In this document: positions 27,074-35,851 of the stretch, in pieces
Numbering within the stretch: position 1 is the stretch's first letter
How the letters are laid out: each line of letters begins with the position of its first letter
From: Lachnocurva sp045579705
GTDB lineage: Bacteria > Bacillota > Clostridia > Lachnospirales > Lachnospiraceae
Assembly (NCBI GenBank): GCA_045579705.1
Contig: JAZNMP010000007.1
Location: 1-64,000 of the forward strand
DNA length: 64,000 bases
Direction of reading: 5' to 3'
The notes under the pieces: generated by a model
Databases searched by the model: none
Seen by the model: the letters and a program-made list of their open reading frames with translations, nothing else
What the model was told of the DNA's origin: nothing
Program-made: the position numbers and the translations under genes

Positions 27074-27823
27074 CTATAACGATAACGGAGTAATTGTATC
27101 ATTACCCTTGTCCGTTAATCGGTACACTTCGTCCCTAGCCGTTATCTCTACGCTTGTTTTCAAGTAAGCTTCATCACCAATCAATCCATCAATCTTATTC
27201 ACAAGTGCTACAGATATTCTTAGCGATATAAGGTTTAATTCAATGTCTTTCATTTGGTTGTAAACATCTTCACTTGCTGTAAGGAATGTAACCTTTGAAT
27301 CCGAACTAATCACCTCAGCTTCTTTGCTTCCAAGAATGCCAAGAATATCTTCCTTAGTTACACTATCTTTTGTTACCGGAATAAAATACCAGCTTTCAAA
27401 TGGTGCGCCTTCAATCTTTGCGCAGAGTGGTGCACCTGCTGTTCCGTCACTTACAAACTGCCACTTAAAACCTGTTCTACAAAGTGTTGGTAGAAGAGTG
27501 TTCATTGGTGACCACTCACTATTTACCATAGTCGCACTGATATCATCATCTTCATATTTATTTGAATCATATCCAGCTGCTTCTAACAGTTCTGCATAAG
27601 TCACCTTTGCAACCTTTGCCATCTTCTTAAGCGTCTGAACAGTCGGTGATACATCGGATTTTTTATTAATGTACTTACTGATGTATCCGAAACTAATATC
27701 TGCTTCTTTTCCAAAGGCGGAATATGATCTATCGCCTATTGCAGCTTTAAGTACTTCTGCAAATCTGTCTTTATCAAACTCATAATCTGGATCTACATTT
27801 CGTCTCATGGCATAATCCTCCAT
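27074..27823 (-). CDS. XRE-family regulator of the defence operon
   Basis: This 249-residue protein has an N-terminal helix-turn-helix at about 25-75 (GKEADISFGYISKYINKKSD; PTVQTLKKMAKVAKVTYAEL) and a C-terminal domain of about 150 residues of unknown type. It is much longer than classical restriction-modification C proteins (about 80-100 residues). It heads the operon. A promoter upstream (AAGACA, 17 bases, TATGAT, about 27834-27862) has a TATCATTTTAT-type repeat between its -35 and -10, which suggests autoregulation. Confidence 0.85.
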   Translation of the reverse strand: MEDYAMRRNVDPDYEFDKDRFAEVLKAAIGDRSYSAFGKEADISFGYISKYINKKSDVSPTVQTLKKMAKVAKVTYAELLEAAGYDSNKYEDDDISATMVNSEWSPMNTLLPTLCRTGFKWQFVSDGTAGAPLCAKIEGAPFESWYFIPVTKDSVTKEDILGILGSKEAEVISSDSKVTFLTASEDVYNQMKDIELNLISLRISVALVNKIDGLIGDEAYLKTSVEITARDEVYRLTDKGNDTITPLSL

Positions 27824-27838
27824 TCAAATCCAATCATA

Positions 27839-28051
27839 CCATAAAATGATATATTTGTCTTTTTAAAATTATAATCTGAATATACATTTTCTTGTATTTC
27901 CAATATATTCCAGCCCTCTATTATCATTTTATAATTCTCCAACTATCATTTTATGGTTATAAAATTATAATTTTATCTTGCTTTACTGTATTTTCTGTGT
28001 ATAATATAGATAAAGTGATGGTTAAATTATAACTTTACTATCATTTTATAA
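27839..28051. promoter_or_regulatory. Four copies of a TATCATTTTATR operator-like repeat
   Basis: TATCATTTTATAA lies at 27922-27934 and 28039-28051, TATCATTTTATGG at 27944-27956, and its inverse CCATAAAATGATAT at 27839-27852. A further dyad (TTATAAAATTATAATTTTAT) adjoins the third copy. The repeats flank both the leftward promoter of the XRE operon and the rightward promoter at 27978-28005. They are plausible XRE operators shared by the two divergent units. Confidence 0.7.
27978..28005 (+). promoter_or_regulatory. Rightward promoter toward the Xis and recombinase genes
   Basis: TTGCTT (27978-27983), a 16-base spacer and TATAAT (28000-28005) on the plus strand. It lies between operator-like repeats and leads into a long leader before the Xis-like gene. 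Confidence 0.6.
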
Positions 28052-28416
28052 AAACTTTTGCTTCAGTTTAGTAATGAGCGATTTAGACCCCCAAATGTAT
28101 ATAGAGGGATATATTTCTGCAGATTCAGACCTGAACTGTCCCATATGTTTTATGAAAGGGCATAAGCCCATATATTTTTTTGAAATTTATTTTAAAAATT
28201 TACACGAGTTTTTTAGTAATCAGTTCTGACTCGGTCCAAATATAAGGTAGAGGGATAAGAAGCAAATCGGATGCAATCACTTGTAAATGCTTACTTAATA
28301 CAGCATCCACACTTATTACTTTTTCCATGATATCCGCAGGTGATATCACTTAAGAACTTTTGGTATCAACTCCAACTGGAGTTTACATACAAATTTTAAG
28401 AAAGGAGGACACACAT
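28052..28416 (+). other. Long leader upstream of the Xis-like gene
   Basis: No gene is credible in this stretch of more than 300 bases. It contains two GATATC palindromes (28329 and 28342) in a segment whose AAGTGATATCACCT-type core is shared, inverted, with the left end of the element. A GGGCATAAGCCC hairpin lies near 28158-28169. A strong ribosome site, AAAGGAGG, ends it at about 28401-28408. Confidence 0.5.
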
Positions 28417-28650
28417 ATGCTTAGACACATTTGGGTTACACCAAAGCAGTTTTGCGAGCTTACCAATTTATCTATGGATGAACTGAATTCCATTGCTGAT
28501 GAGTATGGCTTCGTCACAAAGGAAGAAAACGGCCAGCTTTACTTAGATCTCATGGATTTTAGCTACGTTTACAAAACCATCCACATGATTAATCGCGTTG
28601 ATTTAAGCAAAAGATATGAGCCATTCACAAATGATGACTTATCAGCGTAG
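28417..28650 (+). CDS. Small Xis-like / DNA-binding protein
   Basis: This 77-residue protein starts at ATG 28417, 8 bases after AAAGGAGG; the in-frame start at 28360 has no ribosome site. The sequence WVTPKQFCELTNLSMDELNSI then ADEYGFVTKEENGQLYLDLMDF has the order of a small winged-helix or MerR-like excisionase. Directly before the recombinases, it probably acts as excisionase or recombinase regulator. I see no diagnostic family motif. Confidence 0.65.
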   Translation: MLRHIWVTPKQFCELTNLSMDELNSIADEYGFVTKEENGQLYLDLMDFSYVYKTIHMINRVDLSKRYEPFTNDDLSA

Positions 28651-28690
28651 GTTCTGATTCGCAAATGATTGAGAAGGGAGGTGATGCGGA

Positions 28691-29803
28691 TTGAACAGAT
28701 ACATCGTTGATTCAGTTTCTAATGGAACAATCGTGTACTTTATCATCCGCGACACTTCCAATAACTCAATTGTTCCGCTTCCTACCAAGTATCTGAAATA
28801 TAAAAAGAACCTTGGCAGAAAGAAAAAGACTTTAAAGAGCATCGCTCTTAAGCTTACCTGGTATCTTAACTACCTTGAGGACAACAAACTTACCATCAAC
28901 AAAGTGCTAGAGCTTTCCGCTTTTGAACAGCAGGAGCATTTCACAAGCTACCTACACTTCATAAGAGCAGGTAGACATACTGCATCAGGCAAATGTCCTG
29001 ACAACAACACGGCAAATGATTACTTAAGAAGCATCTTCGATTTTTACGATTTCGTAATCCTCGAATATGACAACGGCACTGCACTTAAGGTACTTAGAGA
29101 TTCCACCTTTGTATATACCAACTCCATTGGACTTCGGTATGCAAAGACAGTAAAGACTTTTCATGGTTATCTTCCCAGAGAAGAACATCATGCAAAGAGT
29201 ATTACAGAAGATGATTTACACACTTTGATTTCATCTGCTCGAAGCAAAAGAGACAAGCTCTTACTTCTTCTTTTGGAAGAAACCGGTTTTCGTATCGGTG
29301 AAATCTTAGGAATTAAATATACGACAGACATTGATTTTGAAAACAAGAAAGTATTTGTTCGCTACAGAGAAACTAACCCAAACGGAGCTTATGCAAAGTA
29401 CGCAGAAGAACGTGGAGCAAGAATTTCAAACTCTACCTTTGATCTTCTCATGATTTATTTAACTGATACGACCGAGCTTCGAAAGAACACTGATTACCTA
29501 TTTGTTTCTGAAAGCGGTCCTTCCAAGGGAAAGCCGCTTACCTTAAGTGGAGTAAATTCCCTATTTGAAAGACTTGAAAAGCGATGTGGTATTAGCGGAC
29601 ATTCTCATATGCTTAGACACTACTTTGCTAACGAGCGAAGAAAAGCCGGTTGGGACATGGCACAGATTTCAACTTCTTTAGGACACAAAAACATTGCTAC
29701 TACAGAAGCTTACTTAAATGTTGAAGATGACGAGCTTGCCGAAGCAAACGACAACTACTTCGTTGAATCTATGAAGTTTGTCGACATTAACGACTTCCTT
29801 TAG
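28691..29803 (+). CDS. Tyrosine recombinase 1 (TnpA-like)
   Basis: A 370-residue integrase of the tyrosine recombinase family. An N-terminal SAM-like core-binding domain precedes the catalytic domain. Visible catalytic residues are Arg in ETGFRIGEIL, His-x-x-Arg in HMLRHYF, His in SLGHKNI and the Tyr in TEAYLNV. The start is TTG 28691, preceded by GGGAGGTGA; no ATG in frame fits. Length matches Tn554 TnpA (361 residues). It is the first of three adjacent recombinases. Confidence 0.92.
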   Translation: MNRYIVDSVSNGTIVYFIIRDTSNNSIVPLPTKYLKYKKNLGRKKKTLKSIALKLTWYLNYLEDNKLTINKVLELSAFEQQEHFTSYLHFIRAGRHTASGKCPDNNTANDYLRSIFDFYDFVILEYDNGTALKVLRDSTFVYTNSIGLRYAKTVKTFHGYLPREEHHAKSITEDDLHTLISSARSKRDKLLLLLLEETGFRIGEILGIKYTTDIDFENKKVFVRYRETNPNGAYAKYAEERGARISNSTFDLLMIYLTDTTELRKNTDYLFVSESGPSKGKPLTLSGVNSLFERLEKRCGISGHSHMLRHYFANERRKAGWDMAQISTSLGHKNIATTEAYLNVEDDELAEANDNYFVESMKFVDINDFL

Positions 29804-29917
29804 GATGCCGCACTTATGATATGGCTTTCGTTCATCTGTAAAGCCTACCTACTGATATTTTTACCCCGGCTTGACAGATTCTCTTAAAGCCAAGAGTAGT
29901 AGCTAAGCATCCTAAAG
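29798..29917 (+). ncRNA. Cloverleaf-like RNA structure between recombinases 1 and 2
   Basis: A perfect 11-base inverted repeat CTTTAGGATGC/GCATCCTAAAG (29798-29808 and 29907-29917) closes a 120-base region. Inside are two hairpins, GGCTTT/AAAGCC near 29823-29847 and GGCTT/AAGCC near 29872-29892. The TAG stop of recombinase 1 lies within the outer stem. It could be a regulatory RNA, an attenuator or a recombinase-bound DNA site; there is no T-run, so it is not a plain terminator. I do not match it to a known family. Confidence 0.55.
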
Positions 29918-29946
29918 AAAAACATTACACGAAAGGAGATTGCCTT

Positions 29947-31863
29947 ATGGGCGCACTGAAAATAGCTCAAATTGAATATTCTTACGTCCATGAGGAAATC
30001 ATTCGCACTGGATACAAAGAAGCTACCGGTATTGATTTAATTGAAGGCTTCTTACTGAATCGAAGAATTACTTCCTTAGATGACGTAGACCTTGATACTG
30101 CAATTGATTTCTACAACATGGTTTTGACTTGTACAACAATTACAGACACACAGAAAGCTCACTTTGCATCAGCTCTTGAAATGATAATCCGCTTAAGAGG
30201 AAAGTCTTTTCCTGAGTTAAAAGAAGTCATCAAGGATAGATCCAAGCGAAACAAGCTGGAGTTCTTCCTTGCATTACGAAACATCACCGACTTAGCTGAT
30301 ATTGATGCAGTCGACAGAGTAGAGTTTGAACGCTACATAACAAGCACATTTGAAGCAAAGCGAATCGAATATATAAAGATTATCGATATAGCAAAGCTAT
30401 ATGCCATTGAGCAGTCAATGAACGATTTACATCCACATGTACTTCGCTATGAGAACAAGCTTATTTACCTTACATATCATCCGAACATTACGATTGCAAA
30501 GCAGTTTAAATATACGCAGGTAAAGGAACCGCTTTTCTTTGATTTTTCGCTCAATGTTTCTGAGGTTTTAAAGCGACAGATATTTGCATTATTAAAATAC
30601 GACCTTGAAGACGGAGACAAAGTATCTACACATTACCTTCTTCAGAATCGTATTACTCCGCTTTGGTACTTATACAAATACTGTGTAGAGCATGAAATTG
30701 ATGATATTTCAAAGGTTACAAATGCTGAAGTAGAAGGATTTATAGAGTACTTAAATACATTACCAATAAAGAGCACCACATGTTCTAGAGCTGCATTTAA
30801 GCGAATAAGGAAGTTTACATTTTTAAATACTCCAACAATTGACTGGGATGCAACCGCTTGGTTTTTAGAGCGTTTTCACTTTTCAGAAGGACGCGTAAAT
30901 CTTTCAAACCCTCACGAGGCATTTTACTTTGATGACATTGCAATTGAAGAAAATCTCGTGTTTTTAAAAACCTATATTAAATACCTACTTGGTTTATCAG
31001 AGCGATTATCCATTACAAGCATATATTCGCTCTACAACACTGGAAAGCGATTTCTTCATTATCTGGATGATAAGGGCATTGCTCTTAACATTTTAACCAA
31101 GGCTGACATTGAAGAATATATAACCTTTATCCAGAAGCAGGATGTCCGGGTAGGAACTTTTAATTCTCACATTGCTGAAATAGCAAAGTTCATTTACTAC
31201 CTTGAGCTGAAAGAATTAATTGCTCCAATCGGATTTCACTTTGAATGTTACCGCGGACGTGAAGTTTATATACACAACGATATCTCGGTATCAAAAGAAG
31301 ATCAGAAGAAAGTATTTGAGGTTTTAGACAAGTTCCCCGAAGAACTTCGTCTTATGTACTTAAACCTCTGGTGTATCGGGCTTCGCATCAACGAGGTTTG
31401 CACTATCAAAGGTAATGCTTATCTATTCGACGGCAACACCGCATGGTTTTTAATCTATCAGAACAAAGCCAAACGTGAAAAACGTGTTCCAATTCCAACA
31501 GAGCTTTATGAGCTTATGACGGAATACATAAACAGAAACGGCATATCAAATGATGAATATGTTTTTAAGGCTCCAAATTGTGACGGACCATACCGCTCAG
31601 GAACCTTTAGAAAGCAGATGAATATTCTCTTTGACAAGTACGGAATCTCCGAGACCTATCAGTTTAAGTCCCACGGATACCGCCACGCACTTGCCACTGA
31701 GCTTTACAAAGACGGAGCCAACATTCAGTGCATCCGCGAATACTTAGGGCATGCATCAGAAGATATGACAAAGCATTACATTGATCATTTACCAAACATG
31801 ATAGACCAGCTAAACGAAGAATACTTCGCATCAAAGAACAAGGAGGACATCAAATGGAACTAA
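29947..31863 (+). CDS. Tyrosine recombinase 2 (TnpB-like)
   Basis: This 638-residue protein has a long N-terminal region of about 400 residues and a C-terminal tyrosine recombinase domain. The active site shows Arg in CIGLRINEV, His-x-x-Arg in HGYRHAL, His in LGHASED and Tyr in KHYIDHL. Length is close to Tn554 TnpB (about 630 residues). AAAGGAG precedes ATG 29947. The 3' end overlaps the third recombinase gene by 10 bases, showing tight coupling. Confidence 0.9.
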   Translation: MGALKIAQIEYSYVHEEIIRTGYKEATGIDLIEGFLLNRRITSLDDVDLDTAIDFYNMVLTCTTITDTQKAHFASALEMIIRLRGKSFPELKEVIKDRSKRNKLEFFLALRNITDLADIDAVDRVEFERYITSTFEAKRIEYIKIIDIAKLYAIEQSMNDLHPHVLRYENKLIYLTYHPNITIAKQFKYTQVKEPLFFDFSLNVSEVLKRQIFALLKYDLEDGDKVSTHYLLQNRITPLWYLYKYCVEHEIDDISKVTNAEVEGFIEYLNTLPIKSTTCSRAAFKRIRKFTFLNTPTIDWDATAWFLERFHFSEGRVNLSNPHEAFYFDDIAIEENLVFLKTYIKYLLGLSERLSITSIYSLYNTGKRFLHYLDDKGIALNILTKADIEEYITFIQKQDVRVGTFNSHIAEIAKFIYYLELKELIAPIGFHFECYRGREVYIHNDISVSKEDQKKVFEVLDKFPEELRLMYLNLWCIGLRINEVCTIKGNAYLFDGNTAWFLIYQNKAKREKRVPIPTELYELMTEYINRNGISNDEYVFKAPNCDGPYRSGTFRKQMNILFDKYGISETYQFKSHGYRHALATELYKDGANIQCIREYLGHASEDMTKHYIDHLPNMIDQLNEEYFASKNKEDIKWN

Positions 31864-33743
31864 AATTCAAAGAATTTGATTGCTATAAGAACTTGACCGA
31901 GAAAGATAAGAAATCAGATTTTTACAAGCCCGACTATGGATTTGATTTAGCAAAACTTCCAACGCTTGCACTACAAGAACAACTAGCTCCATTCATCTTA
32001 GAACGCGGTAACACACTTACCTTTCAAAGCCTATACATCGACAGAAGAAGCTATTTACTCTTCTCTGAATTTATTTCTGAGTGTTACCCCACTCTTGAAT
32101 CCATATTGGATCTTGATATAGATGCAGCTATGCAAGAAATGGTTAAGTTCCTTCACGATAAGGGCATCAACCCACATAGAAAGCATAAGTGCGGATTCAA
32201 TTTGCACCCGGCTATACGCTATATCAACCAAGCACACTTTTATTGTCTGCCAAAGGATAACTTCATTTTCTTTAAAGACTTAGCGTGCTTTAAAGATGTA
32301 TCAAAGAAGAACTTTTCTTCTCCACGATATCATCCGAATGCTTTCTTTAACCTTAATCTGTTACCTGAATCTCTTATTGAAGAGTTCCGCTTATTTATCA
32401 CAGACAGAGGAAAAGAACTTGCTTTCACAAGCATAGATTCAGACAAGCAAAACTTTAATCATATAGCCGAATTCTTTAGTGTTACCTATCCATCCATCAA
32501 ATCCATGTACGATTTGGACAAGGATAGTTGCATTAGAAAATACAAAGTATGGGCAATGAAGAATCAAATACCTCTTACGGTTACAACTAAGAAAAGAAAC
32601 AAGCTATATCCAGAAGCGAAGGCACATCCTTTTCTAAATTATCTTAGAGCCATACTTGCCTACTTTACGATAGATGATGGGCTATTTCATTTTGAAGATG
32701 ATATTTGGAAATTAAATCGATTGGATTTTCCTGTGAAGCTCCCACCAACTTCAACAATCGCTACCATCAATTTTGGTAATATCCTTCAGGATGAATTAAA
32801 AATTGAGGTTAAGAAAGCAATCCTATTTCGATTAAAAGAAGTTTCTGTTCGTACCGTAACGCAGGAGATTCATATACTCAACGAGTTTTGCGCATTTTTA
32901 TCAAGAGAATACCCCGAAATAATCTCTTTTGCCGAACTCGATCGTGAAATAATCGAAGCCTACCTTATTTACTTAAACACGGAAGACACCAGGCGTAAAA
33001 ACTATCACGGAGAAGTCATTCGTCTTAAAAACATAATCGAGACCATCGGACTTGTAATAGATGAATACTCCCTAACAAAGCTATTTGCTCCTGAGGATAT
33101 ACCAAAGAATAGCATCCCTATCTATCGGTTTTATACAGACACTGAACTTAAGACTCTAAACGAAGGATTTAAAACACTTGATCCTCAGACCGGAAGACTC
33201 ATGATTCTTCATGAACTACTTGGATGCAGAATATCGGAGACCCTAACGCTAAAAAGTGACTGCATTAGTGAAGATGAGGATGGTCACTTATACATAACCA
33301 TTTATCAGCCAAAGGTAAACCGCTCATACAAAAAACCTATAAACCAAGACATAAAAACCTTAATTGAGCGATCCATTGCCTACACGACCGAAAAGTATGG
33401 TCTTCGCGAATATGTCTTTGTAAATGACAAAGATCCAAGCAAGCCGCTTACCTACGGTGCCATGTTTTACCGAGTGCAGTGCATGATTATTGAAAACGAC
33501 TTACGAGATGACCGCGGAGAACTATTTACCGTCAGCACTCATCTATTCAGAAAGACTTATGGAAAGCGACTTTGTGATATGGGACTAGATGATTCAATCA
33601 TCGCCAAACTTCTTGGTCATGCAAATACATCATCCATAAAGCACTACCGCAGAATGACAAGCGTACCACTTGCCGAAGGAACAAAGAAACTTAGAGATGA
33701 AAAGAATAAAACAATCAGAAAATACAAAGGAGGTTGGAACTAA
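31854..33743 (+). CDS. Tyrosine recombinase 3
   Basis: A 629-residue tyrosine recombinase with an extended N-terminus. Catalytic residues are Arg in LLGCRISETL, His-x-x-Arg in THLFRKTYG, His in LLGHANTSS and Tyr in KHYRRM. AAGGAGG precedes ATG 31854. Together with recombinases 1 and 2 it forms a three-recombinase set like the RIT (recombinase in trio) group, whereas Tn554 itself has two plus TnpC. Its stop overlaps the next start (TAATG). Confidence 0.9.
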   Translation: MELKFKEFDCYKNLTEKDKKSDFYKPDYGFDLAKLPTLALQEQLAPFILERGNTLTFQSLYIDRRSYLLFSEFISECYPTLESILDLDIDAAMQEMVKFLHDKGINPHRKHKCGFNLHPAIRYINQAHFYCLPKDNFIFFKDLACFKDVSKKNFSSPRYHPNAFFNLNLLPESLIEEFRLFITDRGKELAFTSIDSDKQNFNHIAEFFSVTYPSIKSMYDLDKDSCIRKYKVWAMKNQIPLTVTTKKRNKLYPEAKAHPFLNYLRAILAYFTIDDGLFHFEDDIWKLNRLDFPVKLPPTSTIATINFGNILQDELKIEVKKAILFRLKEVSVRTVTQEIHILNEFCAFLSREYPEIISFAELDREIIEAYLIYLNTEDTRRKNYHGEVIRLKNIIETIGLVIDEYSLTKLFAPEDIPKNSIPIYRFYTDTELKTLNEGFKTLDPQTGRLMILHELLGCRISETLTLKSDCISEDEDGHLYITIYQPKVNRSYKKPINQDIKTLIERSIAYTTEKYGLREYVFVNDKDPSKPLTYGAMFYRVQCMIIENDLRDDRGELFTVSTHLFRKTYGKRLCDMGLDDSIIAKLLGHANTSSIKHYRRMTSVPLAEGTKKLRDEKNKTIRKYKGGWN

Positions 33744-34120
33744 TGGCAAACTACACAAACATGCTTAAAAGCAATCACGACAGATCAGAGGCTATGCTTA
33801 ATCTTTCTCTTACTACCATCTCAGAAATGCTTGAAGATGGTGAAAAAGTTACGGTTGCAGAGCTTGTAAAACGTACCGGTTTCTCCAGAGACTACTTCTA
33901 CAAAAACAAAGAAGTCCATAAGGCACTTACAAATGCAATCACCATTCAAACCGGAAAGGTCTTTGCAAACAAAAAAGAAATATCACTTCTTAAAGCTACT
34001 AGAAGAGAAAACGAGTTACTAAAGCTAAAGATTATTTCTTTAGAAAAGAACATTGAAACATTAACTGCTGAGCTAGAAAAGAAAAGCTCTTCAGAATTTG
34101 ACCTAGTAAACAATTTATAA
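33743..34120 (+). CDS. TnpC-like protein (DUF6262 type)
   Basis: This 125-residue protein equals Tn554 TnpC in length. It has an N-terminal helix-turn-helix-like segment (KVTVAELVKRTGFSRDYFYK) and a C-terminal coiled coil (RENELLKLKIISLEKNIETL). TnpC modulates orientation and efficiency of Tn554 transposition. The start is ATG 33743, 9 bases after AAAGGAGG and overlapping the previous stop. Confidence 0.85.
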   Translation: MANYTNMLKSNHDRSEAMLNLSLTTISEMLEDGEKVTVAELVKRTGFSRDYFYKNKEVHKALTNAITIQTGKVFANKKEISLLKATRRENELLKLKIISLEKNIETLTAELEKKSSSEFDLVNNL

Positions 34121-34138
34121 GAAAGAGAGGAATTTAAA

Positions 34139-35056
34139 ATGAGTGAATTAATTATTGGAGTAGACGTTGGATTTGGTAACACAAAGACATCACACAAGGT
34201 ATTTTCTAGTGGAGTAATTAAGCATTCCACAAAGCCACCTATTTCAAGCATGGTGGTTGAAACAAATGAGGGATTCTATTCAGTTGGCAATCCTAAGATT
34301 ACCATTCAGGAATCTAAAATGAATAACGAGGACATGCTTGTTCTTACCGAGGCTGCTATCGCAGAAGAACTTAAGATGCAGGGCATGACTCAGGCTGACA
34401 TTCATCTTGGTGTAGGTGTACCACTTACACGTATGGGAGCCGAAAAAGAACCTATGCTTGATTACTACAAGCGCAATCGTAAACTTGTTTTCAAGTATGA
34501 AGATGTAACCTATAGCATCAACCTTTTAAGTATAAATGTGTATCCACAGGGCTATGCCGGAATCGTGAACTATATCAACAAATTCAGCAGACTTGCTGTT
34601 GTTATCGACATTGGAAGTTGGACAATTGATATCATGCCTATCCGCGAGAGAAAAGCTGATGCTGGTAACTGCAAGAGCCTTTCTCTTGGAACCATTACAT
34701 GTATGCACAAAATCAATGAACACCTAAGAGAGCAGTTTAACGGTGAAGCAGATGAAATCTTACTTAAGGATGTAATGATTACCGGTTCAAGCGTTGATCT
34801 TCCACCTAAGTATCTTACAGTCATTCAGAACGACCTTAAAACCTACGTGGAAGACATTATGGGACAGCTTCGTGCTTTACAGTTCAACCTTGATACAACT
34901 CAGCTTATCTTTATCGGTGGAGGTTCCACAATTATTAAGAACTTCCTTGATGCTGAGAAATATCCAAAGGCTACTGTAATTGATGATGTTCACATTAACG
35001 CGAAAGGCTATGAAGACCTTATTCGCTATCAGATAAGAAACGGAGGACTAAAGTAA
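34139..35056 (+). CDS. parM: ParM/StbA-like actin-family segregation ATPase
   Basis: This 305-residue actin-like ATPase shows phosphate-1 motif IGVDVGFGNTKTSH at the N-terminus, phosphate-2 VVIDIGSWTIDIM in the middle and adenosine motif LIFIGGGSTII near the C-terminus. ParM filaments push plasmid copies apart; in an integrated element it may stabilise a circular, possibly replicating form. AGAGAGG lies upstream of ATG 34139. Its stop overlaps the next start (TAATG), so it forms a pair with the small gene that follows. Confidence 0.88.
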   Translation: MSELIIGVDVGFGNTKTSHKVFSSGVIKHSTKPPISSMVVETNEGFYSVGNPKITIQESKMNNEDMLVLTEAAIAEELKMQGMTQADIHLGVGVPLTRMGAEKEPMLDYYKRNRKLVFKYEDVTYSINLLSINVYPQGYAGIVNYINKFSRLAVVIDIGSWTIDIMPIRERKADAGNCKSLSLGTITCMHKINEHLREQFNGEADEILLKDVMITGSSVDLPPKYLTVIQNDLKTYVEDIMGQLRALQFNLDTTQLIFIGGGSTIIKNFLDAEKYPKATVIDDVHINAKGYEDLIRYQIRNGGLK

Positions 35057-35409
35057 TGAAATCCTTTGCCAAAACCATCAGATTCTATGATACACACAAA
35101 GATCAGGTGGCAATAAAGGCAATTTCTAACTTTGCCGAATACGGCTTTAGCAGTGCCAATGAAATGGTTGTGACAGCTCTGTATGAACTTGCAGAGCGTC
35201 ATAACAACCATTCATCAAACGAACTGCCACTTGATGAACTAGCAGACAAAATCGTAGCTAGACTTGGCGGTAACATCGCCATTGTTTCGGGAACTACAGA
35301 GGCTAATCCTTCTTCTTGTGTTTCCTCCGGTCCCGAAACATGGGATACCCCAGAACCAGCTACAGATGAAAATATCAGCGATGTAATGGCTGATATACTA
35401 TCGTTTTAA
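35056..35409 (+). CDS. Small ParM partner, possible ParR-type adaptor
   Basis: A 117-residue protein. Its N-terminal half (KTIRFYDTHKDQVAIKAISN; FAEYGFSSANEMVVTALYEL) has the strand-helix-helix order of a ribbon-helix-helix DNA-binding domain, followed by a variable acidic tail ending DVMADILSF. Position directly behind parM with overlapping stop/start supports a centromere-binding ParR role. No centromere-like repeat array was recognised next to it, so the role is inferred. Confidence 0.65.
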   Translation: MKSFAKTIRFYDTHKDQVAIKAISNFAEYGFSSANEMVVTALYELAERHNNHSSNELPLDELADKIVARLGGNIAIVSGTTEANPSSCVSSGPETWDTPEPATDENISDVMADILSF

Positions 35410-35425
35410 TAAAGGAGCAAATAAC

Positions 35426-35467
35426 ATGAATTTAAAAAATAAAAACCCTACACACACTTATATTTAG
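35426..35467 (+). other. 13-codon ORF with a good ribosome site, possible gene remnant
   Basis: AAAGGAG precedes ATG 35426 by 7 bases, but the frame (MNLKNKNPTHTYI) stops at 35465-35467, inside the convergent small gene. It may be the start of a gene lost when the right part of the element was rearranged, or a leader peptide. Confidence 0.3.
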
Positions 35468-35765
35468 GACGTCTAATAAAACGTTCATTCCACTTCCTCA
35501 AAAGGGAATATTCATCATGGGATTTAATGGATCTGATGCATTGTGATACGTTGTAACACTGCCAATGCCTATGATAGTATTTCTGACCTGGATGTTTATG
35601 ATATAGGATGATGGGATATTCTGAATAAGCAGGATTCCTCTTTTGAATGATCCATGAATCCCTTGTATTTTTACTTTGAATCTCAATGAAGTTATCCTCT
35701 GTTGGATACCTTAGTACCTTGAAATAACCTTTATCAATGAGATGTAACTCTTTATAGGTAAACAT
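35448..35765 (-). CDS. Small hypothetical cargo protein near the right end
   Basis: This 105-residue protein is rich in Tyr, His, Arg and Lys (PIILYHKHPGQKYYHRHWQC). It has a good ribosome site, AAGGGGGTC, before ATG 35765. The residue order (FKVLRYPTEDNFIEIQSKNT) suggests two beta strands around a charged core. No signal peptide, membrane segment or known motif was found. It is the only minus-strand gene in the right half of the element and converges on the parM partner gene. Confidence 0.6.
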   Translation of the reverse strand: MFTYKELHLIDKGYFKVLRYPTEDNFIEIQSKNTRDSWIIQKRNPAYSEYPIILYHKHPGQKYYHRHWQCYNVSQCIRSIKSHDEYSLLRKWNERFIRRPKYKCV

Positions 35766-35851
35766 TAAAGACCCCCTTCTTATTGATACTGATATATTGA
35801 TTGATAGGATGGATATGATACAGACATATAGATATATTCTTTCTACAGATT

